A stretch of DNA of 64,000 nt from Sphingobium arseniciresistens. Lineage in GTDB: Bacteria > Pseudomonadota > Alphaproteobacteria > Sphingomonadales > Sphingomonadaceae. Below, piece by piece: positions 16,363-25,392 of this stretch. The translations under genes were made by a program, and so were the position numbers. The notes under the pieces are model-generated. The model did not search any database and was not told where the DNA came from. It was given only the letters and a program-made list of their open reading frames with translations. The stretch spans positions 32,984 to 96,983 of the forward strand of contig JARFNK010000020.1 of assembly GCA_029167225.1 (NCBI GenBank), written 5' to 3'. Within the stretch, counting starts at the first letter, position 1, and the number at the start of each line of letters is the position of its first letter.

Positions 16363-17349
16363 ATGGATCGCCGGACCTTCGGCGCCAGTCTTGCCAGCAT
16401 GGTCCTGCTGGGCGGCGCGCTGGGCGGCTGTGCCCTGCGCAATTCGGCAGGCGCCCGCGCGGCGCACAACGAAGACATCCTCCTCTTCGCCTATTTCGCG
16501 ACCGGCAAGGGCGAGGCGGACGGCCTGAAATTCGCTGCCAGCGAAGATGGCTTCAGCTTTCGCCCCCTTGCGCAGGGGCGAAGCCTGCTCGTACCGCAAG
16601 TGGGCGAGAAGAAGCTGATGCGCGACCCCTTCCTGTTTCGCGGCGATGGCCCGGATGCCCCCTGGCACCTGCTGTGGACGACAGCGTGGGACGGCGTGAC
16701 CATCGGCCATGCGAGCAGCCGCGACCTGCGCAACTGGTCGCCGCAGCGCGCATTGCCGGTGATGGCGACAGTGCCCGGCACGCGCAACTGCTGGGCGCCC
16801 GAAGCGATCTTCGATGCTGCGACGGGGCGCTATCAGATCTTCTGGTCGAGCACTGTCACCGGACGCTTCACCGAAACGGAAGGAACGTCGGAATCAGGCT
16901 ACAACCACCGCCTGTGGAAAACCACGACAGCCGACTTCGAGACGTTCGATCCCCCTTCCCTGCTCTATGATCCGGGGTTCAGCGTCATCGACGGCACCTT
17001 CGCGCGCGGCCCGGACGGCAGCCTGCACCTGATCGTCAAGGACGAGACACGCTATCCTCCACGCAAGATGCTGCAGACCGCAGCGGCCCGGTCTCCTGCA
17101 GGGCCCTTTGGCCCGCTTTCCGCGCCCTTCTCTCCCGCATGGGTCGAGGGCCCGATGACGGCGCAGGTGGGCGAGCGGATCATCTGCTATTACGATGTCT
17201 ATCGCGATGGCCGCTGGGGTGCCGCGGCCACGCGCGACTTCACCACATGGGAAGATGTGAGCGCCCAGCTCACCATGCCGCCGGGCGCGCGCCATGGATC
17301 ACTGCTGCGCGTGCCCCGCAGGATCGTCGACGCCATCGAGGCGGCCTAA
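16363..17349 (+). CDS. GH43-like five-bladed propeller lipoprotein
   Basis: Begins MDRRTFGASLASMVLLGG with a Tat-like RR and a lipobox (LGGCAL), so it is probably an outer-surface or periplasmic lipoprotein of 328 aa. A TTG at 16330 would overlap the GH53 stop (TTGA) and add 11 residues; both starts are possible. Blades include MRDPFLFRGDGPDAPWHLLW, then DGVTIGHASSRDLRNWS, CWAPEAIFDAATGRYQIFWS and IDGTFARGPDGSLHLIVKDE, the GH43/GH62-type pattern. Likely trims galactan or arabinan oligosaccharides released by GH53. Confidence 0.78.
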   Translation: MDRRTFGASLASMVLLGGALGGCALRNSAGARAAHNEDILLFAYFATGKGEADGLKFAASEDGFSFRPLAQGRSLLVPQVGEKKLMRDPFLFRGDGPDAPWHLLWTTAWDGVTIGHASSRDLRNWSPQRALPVMATVPGTRNCWAPEAIFDAATGRYQIFWSSTVTGRFTETEGTSESGYNHRLWKTTTADFETFDPPSLLYDPGFSVIDGTFARGPDGSLHLIVKDETRYPPRKMLQTAAARSPAGPFGPLSAPFSPAWVEGPMTAQVGERIICYYDVYRDGRWGAAATRDFTTWEDVSAQLTMPPGARHGSLLRVPRRIVDAIEAA

Positions 17350-17376
17350 CCCCTGCCGTGTCTCCCCGCAAGAAAG

Positions 17377-17407
17377 AGTGGCCGATCCGGGGTTCGGATC
17401 GGCCACT
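17377..17407. terminator. Perfect hairpin between convergent genes
   Basis: A 13-bp perfect stem (AGTGGCCGATCCG pairing with CGGATCGGCCACT) with a 5-nt loop, located between the ends of the GH43-like gene and the convergent TonB receptor gene. A pyrimidine run (CTCTTTCTTGC) follows on the minus strand. It probably terminates both transcripts. Confidence 0.7.
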
Positions 17408-17530
17408 CAGGCAATGGTTCGTTCAGGCGATTTACCCGAGGGGAAGACGAACCATTGAGAGAAATGATAACTGCATGGCCTGCAGGGAGACCGGCCGATG
17501 GGCGCCTCGCCATCTGCCGGTCCATCCCGA

Positions 17531-20509
17531 CTACATGCGGAAGTTGACACCCACCGTCACTGTTCGGCCGATGCGTGTCTGGAACAGCGTATCCTGGCGC
17601 TGGCTGTCGATGTAGAGGCGATTTTCCTCGTCGGTGAGGTTGGTGGCCTCGACGATGATCTTGAGCCGGTCCGTGATGTTGTACGAGGCCGACGCGTCGA
17701 CATAGAGCGTCGAGTCATTGCCCTGAAGGTCGCTGCCGGGCGACGCGGGAATGCCGCGAATGAAATTGTCGCGCCAGTTCGCCGTGCCACGGATGCTGAA
17801 TTTCTCATCCTCATAATAGAGCGTGCCGGACGCCGTATTCTTCGACAGGCCGACAAGGTCCGCCGTCGTCGTCACGGTCGGGACACCGCCGACACTGGCA
17901 AGGACATATTGGATCTTCGACGTCACATGGGTGTAGTTGGCCAGCGCGCCGAGATTGCCCAGGAAGCCGTCGATGAAGTCGAAGGGCACCTGCGCGTTGA
18001 CCTCGATCCCCTTGAGCGGACCGCCCGGCGTGTTGAATGGCTGCGACACCGTGAACAGTTCGGTCGGCAGGGTGTTGCTGTTTTCCAGCAGCGCGTCCGG
18101 CAGGCCCAGTTGGTTGAACGGCATCTGCGTGCTCACCGTCTGGATATAGGTGCCGATATCCTTGTAGAAATAGGCGGCCGAGAGCAGCGAGCCCGGACGG
18201 AAATACCATTCGACCGCCGCGTCGAAGGTCTTGGCGCGGATCGGCTGCAGGAACGGGTTGTTGACATTGCCGACACGGGTCACGGGATTGACGCCGCTGG
18301 TCGGGGTGAGCAGGCCCAGTTCCGGCCGTGCCATCACCTTGGCACCGGAGAAGCGCAGCAGGACATTGGTGATCGGCTCGATCACGATGTTGGCCGACGG
18401 CAGCCAATCGTCATAGTGACGGTTCGTCACCGCATATTGCCCGACCAGATTGGTGGGCGAGGTCGTGCCAGCCGGCGGTGCGACGGCGATATAGCCCGAC
18501 GCCATCTGGTCCGTCCGCACATAACGCACGCCTGCGTCGCCGCGCACCTCGACACCCAGCAGCTGGCCGAAGTCAAACGTGCCCATGATATAGGCGCTCT
18601 TCACATCCTCGCGGACGCGGCCACGGCCGCCGCCGCATTCGGTGCCGCAATAGCGGACATCGTCGAAGCCGAAGGTATCGGCCCATTTGTCAGGGTCGAT
18701 CGCCGCCCAGCTGGCCGGCGCACCATTGCCCCACAGCTTGTCGACACCAGTGATCTGGCGGGTGATCGAGGCCAGCGTCGTGCCGGCCGGGAGCGCCCGC
18801 ACGACGGTATCCGCATTATAAGGCCGCAGGAATGTCGTCGTGAAATCGCTCTGGCGGAACTGCGTGCCCGCCTTCAGCACGATGCCATCCGACACCGTCC
18901 AGGCGAAATTGACCTCGCCGGTGAAGTTCTTGGTCACGTTCTTGGACGGCTTGCCCTGATAGCTGAAGCCGCCCAGCACGGTGCCGTCGGCAAGCCCCGG
19001 CGCGTAAGTGAAGTTCGCCGGGTTCGACACGTCGAAACCGAAGCCGATCCTGGGCGTGCTGCCACCGTCGCGGAAGTCGATGGAGAAGCCGTCGGCGTCG
19101 ATCACGTCCATGAAAGTCTGCAGACGCTTCTTGCCGTCCCAGATCGACCGGTTCATGCCGACCAGCGCCGTCACCTCCAGATTGTCGGTAAAGCGGTGCT
19201 TGAAGTTGAAGTTCGCCTGCTTGAAGGTCGAAACGAAATGGTCGACCAGCCCTTCCGAGCGCACGTCGACGCCATCGAACAGGCCATAGACCAGCGAGCC
19301 GTTTTCATCGAATTCCACGTCGCGCACGGACACCATCGGCTGGCCGTTGTTCGCCACCGAGCGCGCGAAGGAGAGGCCCGCGATATAATTATCGCGCCGC
19401 GTCACGTCGAACCGGGAATAGAGCATGTCGAGCGAGATGTCGGTGTCGTCATCGGGCTGGAACTGCAGCGTCAGCGATCCGCCGATACGCTCCTGATCCT
19501 GCTCCGAATTCAGGTAGCGGGGGATGCGCGGGAAGAAGGCGCCGCTGCCCGGTGTGTTCGGCAGGTCGTCCCTGCGCAGGGCGGCAATGGCCTGATAGGC
19601 TGCCAGCGATCCGGTGCGAGGATTGCCGGTGCTGCAGTTCGCGGCGTCCGTTCCCTTCACGGCACTGACAGCCGGGTTGACCGGCGCGTAGCCGAGCGGC
19701 GAGCAGAACAGGCCGTTGGTATTCGCCGACAGGATATCGACGCCCGAATAGCCGACCTCGCGAATGTTGCGCTTCTGATAGGCGAGCGAGGCAAGGATGC
19801 CGAAACGGCCATCGCCGAACTTCTTCGAGATCAGCATCGACGCACGCGGATCGACCTTCTTGGACAGTTCGTTCCACACGCCACGCGCCGTCGTGGTGAA
19901 GACGAAATCCTCCTTCTGGCTGAGCGGCTTGGGCGCACTCAGATCCACGGTCGCGCCCAGCGAGCCCTCCTCGACATCGGCAGAGGGCGTCTTGCGCACG
20001 GCCAGGGCGGAAAAGATTTCCGTCGGGAAGACGTTGAAGTCGAAGCTGCGGCCGTTGTTGCCTGCGCCATAGATGTCCGAAGAACCTGTCTGCGCACTGC
20101 CTTCCATGCCGTTGATGCGAACACGGGTGAAGCCGGCGCCAAGGCCGCGAACGGAGATATTGCGTCCTTCGCCGCCGTCGCCGCGTGCCAGCGCGACACC
20201 GGGAATGCGCTGCATGGATTCCGCCAGGTTGGAATCGGGGAACTTGCCGATGTCCTCGGCAACGATGCTGTCGATCGCCGCGGCTTCAAGGCGCTTCTGG
20301 TTGAGCGCGCTGCTCAGCGAGGCGCGAAAGCCGGTGACGACGATATCCTGCTCGTCGGCGGGTGTTTCTGCCGAGGCCTGCGTCGGCGGCGCGGAAGTGG
20401 GAGATGCTGGTGCCTGTGCGGTCGCCGATGTCGCGATACTCATCGCGGAAATCATTGCGAGCGACGAAACTCCGTAAAAAGCGCACGGAATCATTCTGTG
20501 TCGAAGCAT
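17531..20509 (-). CDS. TonB-dependent receptor (Caulobacter/sphingomonad type)
   Basis: A 992-aa outer-membrane receptor. A signal peptide (LAMISAMSIATSATAQA) is followed by a Ser/Pro linker and a TonB-box-like segment DEQDIVVTGFRASLSSALNQ. The plug domain has FPDSNLAESMQRIPGVALAR and GRNISVRGLGAGFTRVRING. The beta-barrel ends in an aromatic-type terminal residue pattern (VTVGVNFRM). It belongs to the large oligosaccharide-uptake receptors of sphingomonads. The position between GH53/GH43 and SGNH/PL22 suggests uptake of pectin-derived oligosaccharides. A 1017-codon open frame on the opposite strand is only its shadow. Confidence 0.93.
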   Translation of the reverse strand: MLRHRMIPCAFYGVSSLAMISAMSIATSATAQAPASPTSAPPTQASAETPADEQDIVVTGFRASLSSALNQKRLEAAAIDSIVAEDIGKFPDSNLAESMQRIPGVALARGDGGEGRNISVRGLGAGFTRVRINGMEGSAQTGSSDIYGAGNNGRSFDFNVFPTEIFSALAVRKTPSADVEEGSLGATVDLSAPKPLSQKEDFVFTTTARGVWNELSKKVDPRASMLISKKFGDGRFGILASLAYQKRNIREVGYSGVDILSANTNGLFCSPLGYAPVNPAVSAVKGTDAANCSTGNPRTGSLAAYQAIAALRRDDLPNTPGSGAFFPRIPRYLNSEQDQERIGGSLTLQFQPDDDTDISLDMLYSRFDVTRRDNYIAGLSFARSVANNGQPMVSVRDVEFDENGSLVYGLFDGVDVRSEGLVDHFVSTFKQANFNFKHRFTDNLEVTALVGMNRSIWDGKKRLQTFMDVIDADGFSIDFRDGGSTPRIGFGFDVSNPANFTYAPGLADGTVLGGFSYQGKPSKNVTKNFTGEVNFAWTVSDGIVLKAGTQFRQSDFTTTFLRPYNADTVVRALPAGTTLASITRQITGVDKLWGNGAPASWAAIDPDKWADTFGFDDVRYCGTECGGGRGRVREDVKSAYIMGTFDFGQLLGVEVRGDAGVRYVRTDQMASGYIAVAPPAGTTSPTNLVGQYAVTNRHYDDWLPSANIVIEPITNVLLRFSGAKVMARPELGLLTPTSGVNPVTRVGNVNNPFLQPIRAKTFDAAVEWYFRPGSLLSAAYFYKDIGTYIQTVSTQMPFNQLGLPDALLENSNTLPTELFTVSQPFNTPGGPLKGIEVNAQVPFDFIDGFLGNLGALANYTHVTSKIQYVLASVGGVPTVTTTADLVGLSKNTASGTLYYEDEKFSIRGTANWRDNFIRGIPASPGSDLQGNDSTLYVDASASYNITDRLKIIVEATNLTDEENRLYIDSQRQDTLFQTRIGRTVTVGVNFRM

Positions 20510-20780
20510 GAACTCACCCTCCCCTATATTCGCCGCCCTGCACGGCGATGACCATGTTTCATTATGTGAAACTATATGTCAGAATATAGCAGCTGTTCAC
20601 TAGGAGGGCTAGAGCCCAATTCGCTTAAGTATGACAAACAGCCGATCATAAGCCAAAGCTCTGTAATCGTCCTGATTTTCTCCCTCAGGCGTCCGAAAAT
20701 GGCGTGTCCCGGCGATTTTCAGGGTGAGGCCGCCATTCGCCCGTTCCAGACTTTCAGGCGGCCTTGTTCTTGGATTCGGA
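20510..20780 (-). promoter_or_regulatory. TonB receptor promoter region with a short palindrome
   Basis: A 271-base gap between the SGNH stop and the receptor start. At 20556-20572 there is GTTTCATTATGTGAAAC, a palindrome with 6-base arms about 47 nt upstream of the receptor ATG, suitable for a dimeric regulator. A related but imperfect sequence (TTTCTCACATTGTGTAA) lies just upstream of the PL22 gene at about 23300. The regulator is unknown. Confidence 0.35.
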
Positions 20781-22028
20781 CTATCGCAGCGCCCTGAGCG
20801 GAACGGCGTCGCTCATCACCGTGAAGCCAGCATCATTGGGGTGGAGATGGTCGCCGCAGTCATAGGCCGCAGCCATGCGAGCGGGATCATTTTTATCAGC
20901 GATCGCAGCGTCGAAATCTGCAACGCCGTCCGCTTCCCCGCTTTCCTTGATCCATTTGTTGACGCCCTGTCGCGTCACTTCCCCTTCCGCGCTCCAGTAA
21001 CCGGCGCCCTTATAGGGCAATATGGTCGCGAGGATGACTTTCAGCCCCCGCTGATGCCCGCGCGCGATCATCTGGCGATAGGCGGCGACGATTGTGCCGA
21101 CAGTGGGCGGCGCGTTGTCCTTATCCCTTGCCGCGGCGCCAATGTCGTTCACGCCTTCGAGAATGATGACATGTGTGGCACCCGGCACCGACAGCACGTC
21201 CCGGTCGAAACGGGCAAGCGCATTGGGACCGGTGCCATCCTTGAGCAGGCGATTGCCGCTGATCCCCATGTTCGCGACGCTCACCGCCTTCCCCGCCTTG
21301 ACCAGGCGGGCGGCCAGCTGATCAGGCCAGCGGGTATCGGCGTCCGTCGTCGCACGCACGCCATCGGTGATGGAATCGCCAAATGCCACGACGGTCGGCT
21401 GCGCCTGCGGGCTCTCGACATCCACGCCCTTCAAGATCAGCCGCTGGTCGAAATGTGTCACCCCCGTCAGCACGGGCGAGGCAGCCTGATCGCCGGCAGC
21501 AAGCCAGCCGGTCGCCGCAGAATAGCTATGGACCGTCGGCTGTACCACGGGCGCGGCAAAATACATGCTGACAGCCAGCCGTGTAAGCGGCGTCACTTTC
21601 ATGGCGATGGGATCGCTCAGCATCGGTGCATGGTCAGGAATGGTAACCTCCGCCTGTCCACCAAAAGGCACCGGGCGGTCGCTGCCGGGTACGATCCGGC
21701 CTTCCTTGTCGGCAAGGGCGACACGGACGGCAGCGATGCGCAATGGCGCATCCGACATTTCATTGGAGAGGTTCAGTCGGATCGCCTTGCCGCCACTGCT
21801 CAGTCGCACGACCTGCCGCAGGGTTTTGCCCGCAAGCTCCGGGGCGGGACGAGTGGTGGATGTTTCAAGCGCACCCTGCGGCGCCACGGCCCAGCTGCGC
21901 GACCAATGCTGTGCCAAGGCAGGCTGCGCCGTGGCAGCCGCGAAAGCCAGACAGACGAAAAGGCGCGCGCCGCCGCTTCCTAATGCCTTGAAGGCAATCA
22001 TCTTGTTCAAAACAGGAAATTCTCTCAC
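20781..22028 (-). CDS. SGNH/GDSL-family esterase, probable polysaccharide deacetylase-type
   Basis: A 415-aa secreted protein (signal LFVCLAFAAATAQPALA). The SGNH blocks are visible: FGDSITDG (Ser nucleophile), MGISGNR (Gly), GVND (Asn) and DHLHPND (Asp/His). An N-terminal beta-rich domain of ~170 residues begins HWSRSWAVAPQGA. GTG at 22028 overlaps the PL22 stop (GTGA) with AGGGG upstream; an ATG at 22001 is an alternative. In this locus it may remove acetyl groups from pectin or rhamnogalacturonan fragments. The substrate is inferred from neighbours. Confidence 0.82.
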   Translation of the reverse strand: MREFPVLNKMIAFKALGSGGARLFVCLAFAAATAQPALAQHWSRSWAVAPQGALETSTTRPAPELAGKTLRQVVRLSSGGKAIRLNLSNEMSDAPLRIAAVRVALADKEGRIVPGSDRPVPFGGQAEVTIPDHAPMLSDPIAMKVTPLTRLAVSMYFAAPVVQPTVHSYSAATGWLAAGDQAASPVLTGVTHFDQRLILKGVDVESPQAQPTVVAFGDSITDGVRATTDADTRWPDQLAARLVKAGKAVSVANMGISGNRLLKDGTGPNALARFDRDVLSVPGATHVIILEGVNDIGAAARDKDNAPPTVGTIVAAYRQMIARGHQRGLKVILATILPYKGAGYWSAEGEVTRQGVNKWIKESGEADGVADFDAAIADKNDPARMAAAYDCGDHLHPNDAGFTVMSDAVPLRALR

Positions 22029-23281
22029 TTACCAACCCCTTCCGATGCGATCTGAACGGCATAAATCGCCGTTCGCCCTTCCATATTGCCACGGAATATC
22101 AGCCATTTGCCGTCCGGTGTATAATGAAGATTGGGCTCGAGCGTGTAATCCTGATGCGCCATGTCCACCAGTCGCTCCGTCTTGAGCTGGCCGGGCACGA
22201 TCAGTCCGGGCCTGGGCGCCTCGGTCAGAACCGGCTTGAACAGGCTGATCCATCGCGACGAATAGGTGCCATCCCCGGCGAAGGTGGCAAGACCGGGCGC
22301 GATGTTGAAGTGGACCGACAACTGGTCGGGCCGCACTTCATATTGCCGACGCTCGCCACTCAGCACGTCATAGCTGGCGAGCCAGAAAATCCGGTTCCTG
22401 GGCGTCTGCAGATCATACCAGATCGTCTTCCCGTCCGGGCTCCAGAACTCGTGCCCCGCAATTTCGCCCACCATGCTGCGCTGGTGTACCTTGCGCAGGG
22501 CCGAGCCATCGGTTCGGATCGTCCAGATGCGATCGACCTTATCCCATGGCCCCTCGTGGCAGAACATCAACAGTCCTGGATCCCTGGGCGAAAACTGCAG
22601 ATGGTTGAGCCAATCGGTCGCGCGATGAACGGTGCGCCGTTCGCCGGTCCGGATATCGATGGTGAACATTTCCATCGGCACGCGCGCCGCCAGCCGCGCT
22701 TCCATCCACTGCGCCTTCGCGTCGGCAAAGGACAGCGGCTTGCCGTCCGGGCCGGTGCCCGCATAAGAGGGCGATCCGGTCTTGGGATCGCGGCGCCCCT
22801 GACGTGCGATCTCGGGCGGCGGCGGCTCCAGTTCGCGCTGGCCGGCAAGCAAAGTCTCGTCTGCGTTGATCGTCTCGATCCGGCCGCCCGGCACGTCTGC
22901 GATCCTGCGGGTCTTGCCGGTATCGAGGCTGACCGCCCACAGCGTGACCGGCCCGCCATCGTCAACATTGGCCGCCTTTGTCGTGTAATAGGCAGTGTTG
23001 CTGCGCGTACCTGCGAACAGCAACCTGTCCACCTTCGTCCGCAGCACCAGCCTGGTACGCCAGTCATGCAGGTTGACCGTCCTGATGCCCTCCGCCGTCA
23101 GATAGACCATCCGGTCGCCCTTTGGCGTGAAGGCGTTATAGTTGAAATAGAGCGCGTAATTGCCCGGGCTGTCATCGATCCGCACGATGCGATGACCGGT
23201 TTGCGGATCCTTCCAGGAGGCTGGACTGACCATGGCAGCGGCCGCAGCCACCAAAGATGTCATCCACCAGCCAACCGACAT
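22025..23281 (-). CDS. Oligogalacturonate lyase, PL22 family
   Basis: A 418-aa beta-propeller enzyme starting MSVGWWMTSLVAAAAAM (short signal or signal anchor). GGAGAG sits 6 nt before the ATG at 23281; a TTG 15 nt further upstream is less likely. The diagnostic PL22 stretch WLNHLQFSPRDPGLLMFCHE, followed by GPWDKVDRIW, is present, with histidines later in SMVGEIAGHEFWSPDGKTIW. PL22 enzymes convert unsaturated oligogalacturonides to monomers by beta-elimination, normally in the cytoplasm; a leader here would suggest a periplasmic site. It forms an operon with the SGNH esterase. Confidence 0.88.
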   Translation of the reverse strand: MSVGWWMTSLVAAAAAMVSPASWKDPQTGHRIVRIDDSPGNYALYFNYNAFTPKGDRMVYLTAEGIRTVNLHDWRTRLVLRTKVDRLLFAGTRSNTAYYTTKAANVDDGGPVTLWAVSLDTGKTRRIADVPGGRIETINADETLLAGQRELEPPPPEIARQGRRDPKTGSPSYAGTGPDGKPLSFADAKAQWMEARLAARVPMEMFTIDIRTGERRTVHRATDWLNHLQFSPRDPGLLMFCHEGPWDKVDRIWTIRTDGSALRKVHQRSMVGEIAGHEFWSPDGKTIWYDLQTPRNRIFWLASYDVLSGERRQYEVRPDQLSVHFNIAPGLATFAGDGTYSSRWISLFKPVLTEAPRPGLIVPGQLKTERLVDMAHQDYTLEPNLHYTPDGKWLIFRGNMEGRTAIYAVQIASEGVGK

Positions 23282-23462
23282 ATCGCTCTCCAGCAATCAT
23301 TTCTCACATTGTGTAATCATGACCCATAATTTGCAATGCGAGGGACGGAAAATCTTGCCGGCGGCGAGGGCAAGCATGCGATCTTCCCGGCGATGGGAAC
23401 AGATTGTCATTCGCCTCCCCCATGCCTAGCATCGCGCGCTACCATCATCAGGAGCGATCATC

Positions 23463-24383
23463 ATGGTTGAACGGAAGGCCCCGGAGGAAATATCAGCGTC
23501 CTCGCACCCCGCCCTGTCGCGCGAAGTGCTCGACCTGTTCGACAAATATGTCCATGGCGCAATCAGCCGGCGCGGGTTCCTGGACCAATGCGCACTCTAT
23601 GCCGGCAGCACTGCAGCCGCAGGCACCCTCCTCGCGTTTCTCAGCCCCGATTTCGCCCGCGCCCAGGTGATCGCCCCGAGTGACCGCCGCATTGCCATAT
23701 CCAGCGTGGACATCGCCTCGCCGCAGGGCTCCGGCACCATCCGCGCCTATGTCGCCAAGCCGGCCGGCACGTCGACCAGCAAGCGCAAGCCGGTGGTGCT
23801 TGTCATCCATGAAAATCGCGGATTGAACCCGCATATCGAGGATATCACGCGCCGGCTGGCCGTCGATGGCTTTATCGCCGTCGCACCCGACGCGCTGACC
23901 GCGCTTGGCGGCTATCCCGGCGACGAGGACAGCGCGCGCACCCTGTTCGGCAAGCTGGACCAGACGAAGATCACCGAGGATTTCGTGGCTGCGGCGCATT
24001 ATGCGCAAGCGCTGCCTGACGGGAACGGGAAGCTGGGTGCCGTCGGCTTCTGCTACGGTGGCGGCATGGTGAATATGCTGGCCACCCGCATCCCTACGCT
24101 TCGTGCCGGCGTTCCCTTTTACGGCGCGCCCGCGCCTCTGGCGGGCGTCCCGGCGATCAAGGCCGAACTGCTGATACAATTTGCCGGCAATGACACGCGA
24201 ATCAATGGCATGTGGCCCGATTATGAGACCGCATTGAAGAAGGTCGGTGTCCGTTTCCAGGCCCATATTTATGAAAATGTCGAACATGGGTTCAACAACG
24301 ACACGACGCCGCGCTTCAACAAGGACGCGGCTACGCTCGCCTGGAAAAGGACTTTGGCCTTGTTCAAGCGGACGCTGGCATGA
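23463..24383 (+). CDS. Tat-exported dienelactone hydrolase family protein
   Basis: A 306-aa alpha/beta hydrolase. A twin-arginine motif in HGAISRRGFLDQCALYAGST precedes a hydrophobic stretch and a FARAQ-type cleavage site. The catalytic set of the DLH family is intact: E117 (VIHENRG), C197 (GFCYGGG), D244 (AGNDTRIN) and H275 (VEHGF). Such periplasmic DLH-like proteins hydrolyse small esters or lactones of unknown identity. It stands alone and is transcribed toward two terminator-like hairpins. The ATG follows AGGAGCGATCATC. Confidence 0.88.
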   Translation: MVERKAPEEISASSHPALSREVLDLFDKYVHGAISRRGFLDQCALYAGSTAAAGTLLAFLSPDFARAQVIAPSDRRIAISSVDIASPQGSGTIRAYVAKPAGTSTSKRKPVVLVIHENRGLNPHIEDITRRLAVDGFIAVAPDALTALGGYPGDEDSARTLFGKLDQTKITEDFVAAAHYAQALPDGNGKLGAVGFCYGGGMVNMLATRIPTLRAGVPFYGAPAPLAGVPAIKAELLIQFAGNDTRINGMWPDYETALKKVGVRFQAHIYENVEHGFNNDTTPRFNKDAATLAWKRTLALFKRTLA

Positions 24384-24581
24384 GGCCAGGCGTGATCCGC
24401 CGGCGCGCCATTCGGATGGGATCGTCGCGTCAGGGCAGCTTGCCAACACGGCCGAAAATCAGCTGAAACAGCAAGAAATCCGGCAAAACATCTGCAGATC
24501 GACCTCCACATAATTCCGTATGCGTGACGATGGTCACGCGCTCGCCCGGCCGAATCAGTTAATGTGTCTGTGCGACCCGAG

Positions 24582-24610
24582 GGGAATCAGACACTCCTGA
24601 TTTCCTTTTT
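24582..24610 (+). terminator. Intrinsic terminator downstream of the DLH gene
   Basis: GGGAATCAG pairs with CTGATTTCC (9 pairs including one G-U) around a 6-nt loop, followed by TTTTT. This is a classic rho-independent terminator on the plus strand. Confidence 0.7.
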
Positions 24611-24614
24611 CCTT

Positions 24615-24642
24615 GGCCCAGCAGCTTTCGAGTTGCTGGGCC
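24615..24642 (+). terminator. Second tandem hairpin with U-rich tail
   Basis: GGCCCAGCA pairs with TGCTGGGCC around a 10-nt loop and is followed by ATTTTGTTTTC. It lies only 5 nt after the preceding terminator. Either tandem terminators or the 3' end of a small RNA that starts between 24384 and 24580. Confidence 0.6.
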
Positions 24643-24738
24643 ATTTTGTTTTCAACGGCCTTTCCAGCGTCATGGTTCACTGTATGTAGCTGAGAATCAG
24701 TGTTGCAACGGGCACCTGATTGCCTTTGGGGGGCTAAC

Positions 24739-25392
24739 TTGCTGGAAGCGGAACGGCTGGCCGTTATCAAAACCGTTTTTTCCTGCGACCACGACAGTGC
24801 CGCGGCCCTTGGCGCCGTGGTGAAAGAAGTCGTCTTCCCCAACAAGAGCACGGTTGCCCATCAAGGCCACGCGACCCAGCATTGCTGGCTGGTCGTGGAC
24901 GGAACCGCGCAGGCCCGGATCATCTCGACAGACGGCCAGGAAGCGCTGCTCGCGACCTATGGGCCGGGAGAGGTATTCGGCAGTTATCCAGAACCCTCGC
25001 TCCTGCGGGCCGGCATTGTGGCGATCGGCTCCCTCCGCCTGCTCGCCATCGAAACGGTGACGCTGGTCGAACTCGCGCGCCAGCATGCGGATATCGCGTG
25101 CGGCCTTTCCGTGCTGTTCGCGAGGCAACTCGACATCGTTCTCGATCGCATGGCCGCGCGCACGACCCTGACGGCGACCGGACGCATCTATGCCGAGTTG
25201 CTTCGAATGGCCGATGAGACCGGGACGATTTCCCCGCCACCGGTTCTGTCCGCCTTGGCTCTCAACGTACACACGACACGGGAAACGACATCGCGTGCCA
25301 TCGCCCATCTCGTGCGACGCGGCATCGTCCGTCGGTCCGACGCTGCGCTGGAAATCACCTCGCCCCGGTTATTGGCTGAACTGATCACCTGA
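24739..25392 (+). CDS. Crp/Fnr-family transcriptional regulator
   Basis: A 217-aa protein if started at the TTG at 24739 (GGGGGG 7-8 nt upstream); another TTG at 24700 adds 13 residues. The N-terminal ~110 residues form a cNMP-binding-like beta-roll (VVFPNKSTVAHQGHATQHCW, YGPGEVFGSYP). The C-terminal winged helix carries LALNVHTTRETTSRAIAHLV, the usual recognition helix. No Cys cluster for an Fe-S centre is seen, so it is not FNR. It converges with the TPR gene and their ends overlap by 24 bases. Targets unknown. Confidence 0.85.
   Translation: MLEAERLAVIKTVFSCDHDSAAALGAVVKEVVFPNKSTVAHQGHATQHCWLVVDGTAQARIISTDGQEALLATYGPGEVFGSYPEPSLLRAGIVAIGSLRLLAIETVTLVELARQHADIACGLSVLFARQLDIVLDRMAARTTLTATGRIYAELLRMADETGTISPPPVLSALALNVHTTRETTSRAIAHLVRRGIVRRSDAALEITSPRLLAELIT

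Noticed and set aside
17498-20551. 1017-codon open frame on the plus strand
   Set aside because: It lies entirely opposite the TonB receptor, is Arg/His-rich with no family features, and is a typical high-GC antisense shadow.
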